Below, piece after piece: positions 14,378 through 17,394 of a stretch of 17,394 nt of DNA (its first letter is position 1; every line of letters begins with the position of its first letter). Both the position numbers and the translations under genes were made by a program. The notes below the pieces were generated by a model. That model saw only the letters and a list, made by a program, of their open reading frames with translations, had not been told where the DNA came from and made no database searches. The DNA is taken from contig CALGOE010000039.1 of the NCBI GenBank assembly GCA_937958145.1, forward strand, positions 1-17,394, in the 5' to 3' direction. Source of the DNA: an uncultured Desulfobacca sp. (GTDB taxonomy: Bacteria > Desulfobacterota > Desulfobaccia > Desulfobaccales > Desulfobaccaceae).

Positions 14378-15325
14378 ATGAACATTTTCCCAGGAAAACC
14401 CCTCTGGCTCCGGCTCTTTTCCTGCCTGGCCCTGACCTTGTGGCTGGCTGGCGGCGCCGGTGCTGGGGATCCCGGCCTGACCCGGACGGGCGCAGGGGCC
14501 CTGCTCCAGAGTCTGGAGCAACTGCCCGCGGCCTTGGGCCAGAACGAGGGGCTGCGGCTGGACCTTGAGGCCCTGGCGGTGGGGTACGGTCCAGCCATAA
14601 AGAAAGTGGTGGTCCAGGGACCCAATCGCCTGGCGTTGGTCATGGCCGACGGCCGGACGATTCTGTATGATGACGGGCGGCAAAAAGGCATGGAAGAAAA
14701 ACTGGACCGGCCTGATCTGGAGGATATGCTGTGGCAACCATACCGTCCGGGCAGAGTCGATAAACCGCCCCAGCCGGATGAGGATCCGGGGCGCATCCGG
14801 GTGGAGGCCTTTTTCCAGGCGGTCTACGGGGCGACGCCGGCGGAAGTTGAGGCCCATTTGCGGCCGGTGGCGTTTGCAGGGACAACGGTGCGTTTTCAGG
14901 AGAAAAACGGGGCGGCGGCCGCCCTTGCCCGGGTGGGGGTGCGCCTGCGCGAACTTCTGGCCGCAAGACCAAGCCTGCGGGGGTATATCCTGCCGTTGTC
15001 GGGGACCTACAACCACCGCCGCATCGCCGGCACCGACCGCCTCAGTGCCCATGCCTGGGGGATTGCCATTGATCTGCACCAGGGAACGTATTGGCGTTGG
15101 GGCCGGCTCCTGGCACCAGGGGAACTTCTGGCCCTGCAAACGGCCTATCCGCCGGAGATTGTCCAGGCCTTTGAGGCGGAGGGCTTTATCTGGGGAGGAA
15201 AATGGTATCATTATGATACCATGCATTTCGAATACCGGCCGGAACTGCTGGCCAAGGCCCGGCTGTCAGGCAGAATGGCGACGCCAACGAGGGAACGGGA
15301 AATTTCCGGCGCCTGGCGCCAATGA
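14378..15325 (+). CDS. Secreted M15-family (VanY/DacB-like) peptidase
   Basis: This protein of about 315 residues starts with a signal peptide: KPLWLR, a hydrophobic core (LFSCLALTLWLAG), and a likely cleavage after AGAGA. There is no lipobox, so it is probably periplasmic. The C-terminal half carries the M15 zinc site SAHAWGIAID (His225, Asp232) and DTMHFEYRP (His283, Glu285). Such enzymes trim D-Ala or peptide cross-links in peptidoglycan. The N-terminal 200 residues have no motif I recognise. The ATG at 14378 is preferred; a TTG at 14372 is in frame and would add two residues. The ribosome site is poor. Confidence 0.87.
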   Translation: MNIFPGKPLWLRLFSCLALTLWLAGGAGAGDPGLTRTGAGALLQSLEQLPAALGQNEGLRLDLEALAVGYGPAIKKVVVQGPNRLALVMADGRTILYDDGRQKGMEEKLDRPDLEDMLWQPYRPGRVDKPPQPDEDPGRIRVEAFFQAVYGATPAEVEAHLRPVAFAGTTVRFQEKNGAAAALARVGVRLRELLAARPSLRGYILPLSGTYNHRRIAGTDRLSAHAWGIAIDLHQGTYWRWGRLLAPGELLALQTAYPPEIVQAFEAEGFIWGGKWYHYDTMHFEYRPELLAKARLSGRMATPTREREISGAWRQ

Positions 15326-15397
15326 CAGGCTGCAAGGAAGAATTGTGGCCTTTCCTATTGAATAGTTCCTGGAATTCTGGTAATCTGCTGCATAAAA

Positions 15398-15424
15398 GGC
15401 AAAGCAGGGAACGGTTACTTTGCC
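15398..15424 (+). other. Inverted repeat in the GAF gene leader
   Basis: GGCAAAG (15398-15404) and CTTTGCC (15418-15424) form a perfect 7-bp stem with a 13-base loop, about 110 bases ahead of the GAF start. It is followed by GC-rich sequence with further short repeats. It superficially recalls a GEMM riboswitch element but lacks the defining second strand motif. Confidence 0.35.
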
Positions 15425-15531
15425 GTGTTCAGGCCGGAGGAACGGCAGAGCCGGGACGGGCGTCCGGGCCGGGCCCGAAGCCGATGGCGGTTGTCCAGGG
15501 AATCTTTAATCACGCGCGAGGAGTTAATCCC

Positions 15532-16599
15532 ATGACCAGCAAAGAAAGGCTCTACCTCATCAGTTTCCAGGAAATCAGCAAGGCTATCAGCTCGACCTTG
15601 TCAGTCCGGGAAGTAATGGATCTCATCGTCAACAAGATGGCCGAAGTCATGAACCTGAAGGGCTGCACGATCCGATTGGTCAATCCCAAGACCAACACCC
15701 TGGAGTTGGTGGCCTCCGTCGGTCTGAGTGAAAAATATCTGAGCAAGGGTCAGGTGGACATGGACAAAAGCATTGCCGAGGCCCTGAGCGGCCGGCCGGT
15801 GGCCATCTATGACGCCACCACCGACCCCCGGATTCAATATCCCCAGGAGGCCAAAGAAGAGGGCATCGCCACCCTGGTGGCCATCCCGATTCTCAACAAG
15901 GGGAAAGTTATCGGGGTCATGCGGCTGTTGACGTCTGAGCCCCGGGAGTTCCTGATGGACGAGATCGACTTTGCCTGCGCCATCGCTGAGCTGGGGGGGC
16001 AGGCCATTATCAACGCCCAGATGTACGAAGCCAAATCCAAGGAGTTGGAATTCCTCAAAGGGTTGCAGCAGGTCTTCAAGGCCATCAATTCCACCCTGGA
16101 GGTCCAGAAGGTCCTGTCGCTGCTGGTGAAAACCGCGACCACGGCCCTGGACATCAAGGCGGCGGCGGTGCGGCTGCTGGACGAGAAACGCAAACAGATG
16201 GAACTGGTGGCCCATTTCGGGCTCAGCGACCGCTATGTCACCAAAGGGCCGGTGGAGACGGACAAATCCATCGCCGAGGCCATGACCGGCAAAGCGGTGA
16301 TCATGTATGATGTGGCCTCCGACGCCCGGGCCCAGTATCCCCAGGCGGCGGCGGAGGAGGGGATCAGATCCATCATTTCCATTCCCATTGTCTTAAAGGG
16401 CAACGTCATCGGCGTCCTGCGGCTCTATACCAGTGAACGACGGGAGTTTTCGGAAGAAGAAGTGATGTTCATGACCTCTCTGGCCGAACAGGCCGCTCTG
16501 GCTCTGGAAAATGCCCGCATGTACCAGAAGCTGAAAAAAGAACATGAGGAATTGATGTCAGATCTCTATCGGTTTAGCGGTTTTACCCGGAGTATTTAG
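15532..16599 (+). CDS. Tandem GAF-domain protein without an output domain
   Basis: This 355-residue soluble protein is two GAF domains (about residues 5-165 and 172-335) with a short coiled-coil linker and tail. The domains line up with a period of 166 residues; from Val75 and Val241, 40 of 66 positions are identical without gaps, including DKSIAEA and the VIGV-RL-TSE-REF run. GAF domains bind small ligands such as cyclic nucleotides, or form dimers, but no kinase, phosphodiesterase, GGDEF or DNA-binding module is attached here. The ATG at 15532 has GAGGAG eight bases ahead. The same frame is open back to 15322, where an ATG overlaps the M15 stop; that extension has no domain and is not favoured. 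Confidence 0.9.
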   Translation: MTSKERLYLISFQEISKAISSTLSVREVMDLIVNKMAEVMNLKGCTIRLVNPKTNTLELVASVGLSEKYLSKGQVDMDKSIAEALSGRPVAIYDATTDPRIQYPQEAKEEGIATLVAIPILNKGKVIGVMRLLTSEPREFLMDEIDFACAIAELGGQAIINAQMYEAKSKELEFLKGLQQVFKAINSTLEVQKVLSLLVKTATTALDIKAAAVRLLDEKRKQMELVAHFGLSDRYVTKGPVETDKSIAEAMTGKAVIMYDVASDARAQYPQAAAEEGIRSIISIPIVLKGNVIGVLRLYTSERREFSEEEVMFMTSLAEQAALALENARMYQKLKKEHEELMSDLYRFSGFTRSI

Positions 16600-16646
16600 G
16601 GCGTTGCGGCGGATCAAGAGGCGTTCAGCGGGCACTATGGCGCAGG

Positions 16647-16670
16647 GGCCGTCCAGAGAGGGCGGCCTTT
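16647..16670 (+). terminator. Probable terminator after the GAF gene
   Basis: GGCCGTCC (16647-16654) and GGGCGGCC (16660-16667) form an 8-bp stem with one G-U pair and a 5-base loop. It is followed by only TTT, with another T4 further on, so it is a weaker candidate than the one at 11492. Confidence 0.5.
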
Positions 16671-16732
16671 CGCCGTTTTCGGAGCGACTCAAGGAAAGTT
16701 GACTCCGAGGCATTAGCCCTGTAGCGAAGGGG

Positions 16733-16755
16733 GGCAGGCGAGAAATTCGCTTGCC
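16733..16755 (+). promoter_or_regulatory. Hairpin overlapping the -35 of the ydcH-like/ilvB promoter
   Basis: GGCAGGCGA (16733-16741) and TCGCTTGCC (16747-16755) pair over nine positions (one G-U in RNA) around a 5-base loop. The right arm includes most of the TTGCCA -35. It may be an operator, or the terminal structure of the upstream unit. Confidence 0.4.
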
Positions 16756-16779
16756 AGTTATAAAAATTTAGCATACATT
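16751..16779 (+). promoter_or_regulatory. Sigma-70-type promoter for the ydcH-like/ilvB unit
   Basis: TTGCCA (16751-16756), a 17-base spacer and TACATT (16774-16779), in an AT-rich stretch. A second possible -10, TACAAT, lies at 16787-16792. The start codon is at 16818. Confidence 0.55.
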
Positions 16780-16817
16780 TTTTTGATACAATGACGTGAG
16801 TTGCCAGTGAGGGGAGC

Positions 16818-17054
16818 ATGGAAAAGGCTGATGAGGAGTTGGTGGCTCGCTGGATCGACAAGGATCCGGAGTTGAAGCGCCACATAGATGAGCACCGGGA
16901 GTTTGAACGGCAGTTGGAGGAATTCAATCGGCGGCCCTATCTCACCGCCGATGAAACTGTAGAACGGCGCCGCATCCAGAAGCTGAAATTGGCAGGTCGT
17001 GACCGGATTGAACAGATTTTGGCCCGCTATCGGGCAGAGGAACAGTCAGCATGA
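16818..17054 (+). CDS. YdcH/DUF465-like small helical protein
   Basis: This 78-residue protein is almost all charged helix. The central DPELKRHIDEHREFERQLEEF and C-terminal RRIQKLKLAGRDRIEQIL resemble the DUF465 (YdcH) pattern of two helices with a conserved LK-K-L core. The role of the family is unknown. The ATG at 16818 follows GAGGGGAG closely, and a promoter lies upstream. Its TGA overlaps the ilvB start in an ATGA junction, so translation of the two is probably coupled. Confidence 0.8.
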   Translation: MEKADEELVARWIDKDPELKRHIDEHREFERQLEEFNRRPYLTADETVERRRIQKLKLAGRDRIEQILARYRAEEQSA

Positions 17055-17394
17055 AGATGACCGGCAGTCAGATTTTTTTGAAGTGTCTGGAGCGCGAAGG
17101 CGTCAAACATATTTTCGGTTTCCCGGGCGGTGTGGTTTTGGATATCTACGATGAATTGACCCGGGCGCCTTTTATCAAACATATTTTGGTGCGCCACGAA
17201 CAGGGCGCGGCCCATGCCGCGGACGGTTATGCCCGGGCTTCGGGCAAGGTGGGAGTTTGTCTGGTGACCTCCGGCCCGGGGGCCACCAACACCGTGTCGG
17301 GCATTGCCTCGGCTTACATGGATTCCATTCCCATTGTGGTCTTTACCGGCCAGGTGCCGACGCCGCTCATCGGCAACGATGCCTTCCAGGAAGT
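17051..17394 (+). CDS. ilvB: Acetolactate synthase large subunit (3' end outside window)
   Basis: The first 114 codons are present. Acetolactate synthase condenses two pyruvates (or pyruvate with 2-ketobutyrate) using thiamine diphosphate, the first common step of branched-chain amino acid synthesis. FGFPGGVVLDIYDEL near the N-terminus and VRHEQGAAHAADGYAR, with the ThDP-activating Glu50, are diagnostic, as is the SGPGATN loop. Other ThDP enzymes share parts of this pattern, but the FPGG and IYD signatures favour AHAS. The ATG at 17051 overlaps the upstream stop. Confidence 0.92.
   Translation, partial: MKMTGSQIFLKCLEREGVKHIFGFPGGVVLDIYDELTRAPFIKHILVRHEQGAAHAADGYARASGKVGVCLVTSGPGATNTVSGIASAYMDSIPIVVFTGQVPTPLIGNDAFQE

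Noticed and set aside
13529..15226. A 565-codon minus-strand open frame, the longest antisense frame in the window
   Set aside because: It lies opposite trmJ and the M15 peptidase, both with clear catalytic motifs, and its predicted protein is Gln/Arg/Pro/Gly-rich with no domain. Such frames are common in GC-rich DNA.
15391..15470. Cyclic-di-GMP (GEMM) riboswitch ahead of the GAF gene
   Set aside because: The AAAAGGCAAAGC string resembles part of GEMM, but the matching GACGCAAAGCC element and the second stem are absent.

Overview
The window is about 17.4 kb of GC-rich, tightly packed bacterial chromosome. It holds eighteen complete protein genes and two cut by the window edges. I see no tRNA or rRNA genes, CRISPR array, insertion sequence or phage gene. 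The gene content suggests a Gram-negative anaerobe, most likely a Thermodesulfobacteriota (former Deltaproteobacteria) lineage. The clues are a C-GCAxxG-C-C cysteine protein, an FmdB zinc ribbon, a GPENWGL-type TrmJ, a short-form TrpS, and acetolactate synthase behind a YdcH-like gene. That placement is inference from gene content, not a phylogeny.

Layout. Positions 1-3744 (minus strand): the 5' part of a CNNM/CBS CorC-type membrane protein, and a complete Lon protease. Positions 3745-3987: an AT-rich divergent promoter region. Positions 3988-9772 (plus strand): an APH-like kinase, a P-loop kinase and a C-GCAxxG-C-C protein spaced like one operon; then trpS, an RsuA/RluB-type pseudouridine synthase, a membrane site-2-type metalloprotease, and a zinc-ribbon Nudix hydrolase. 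Positions 9776-10516 (minus): a diverged relative of Tpt1/KptA RNA 2'-phosphotransferase with most catalytic positions replaced. Positions 10583-12128 (plus): a well-formed promoter, an uncharacterised HELVH zincin-like protein, an FmdB-like zinc ribbon, a strong intrinsic terminator, and a helical protein of unknown function. Positions 12125-13243 (minus): a two-gene unit of an Mth938/DUF498 protein and an amidohydrolase. Positions 13484-17394 (plus): a TrmJ-like RNA methyltransferase, a secreted M15 peptidase, a two-GAF protein without an output domain, a YdcH-like small protein, and the start of the acetolactate synthase large subunit.

How the parts relate. Several genes act on RNA or translation (TrpS, pseudouridine synthase, TrmJ, the Tpt1 relative). 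Others act in protein quality control or the envelope (Lon, M50 protease, M15 peptidase). No single complete pathway is present. The parts most likely to hold undescribed biology are the active-site-poor Tpt1 relative facing a NudC-like Nudix gene, the HELVH zincin, the kinase pair split at a junction that is often fused elsewhere, and the GAF protein built from a recent-looking internal duplication.
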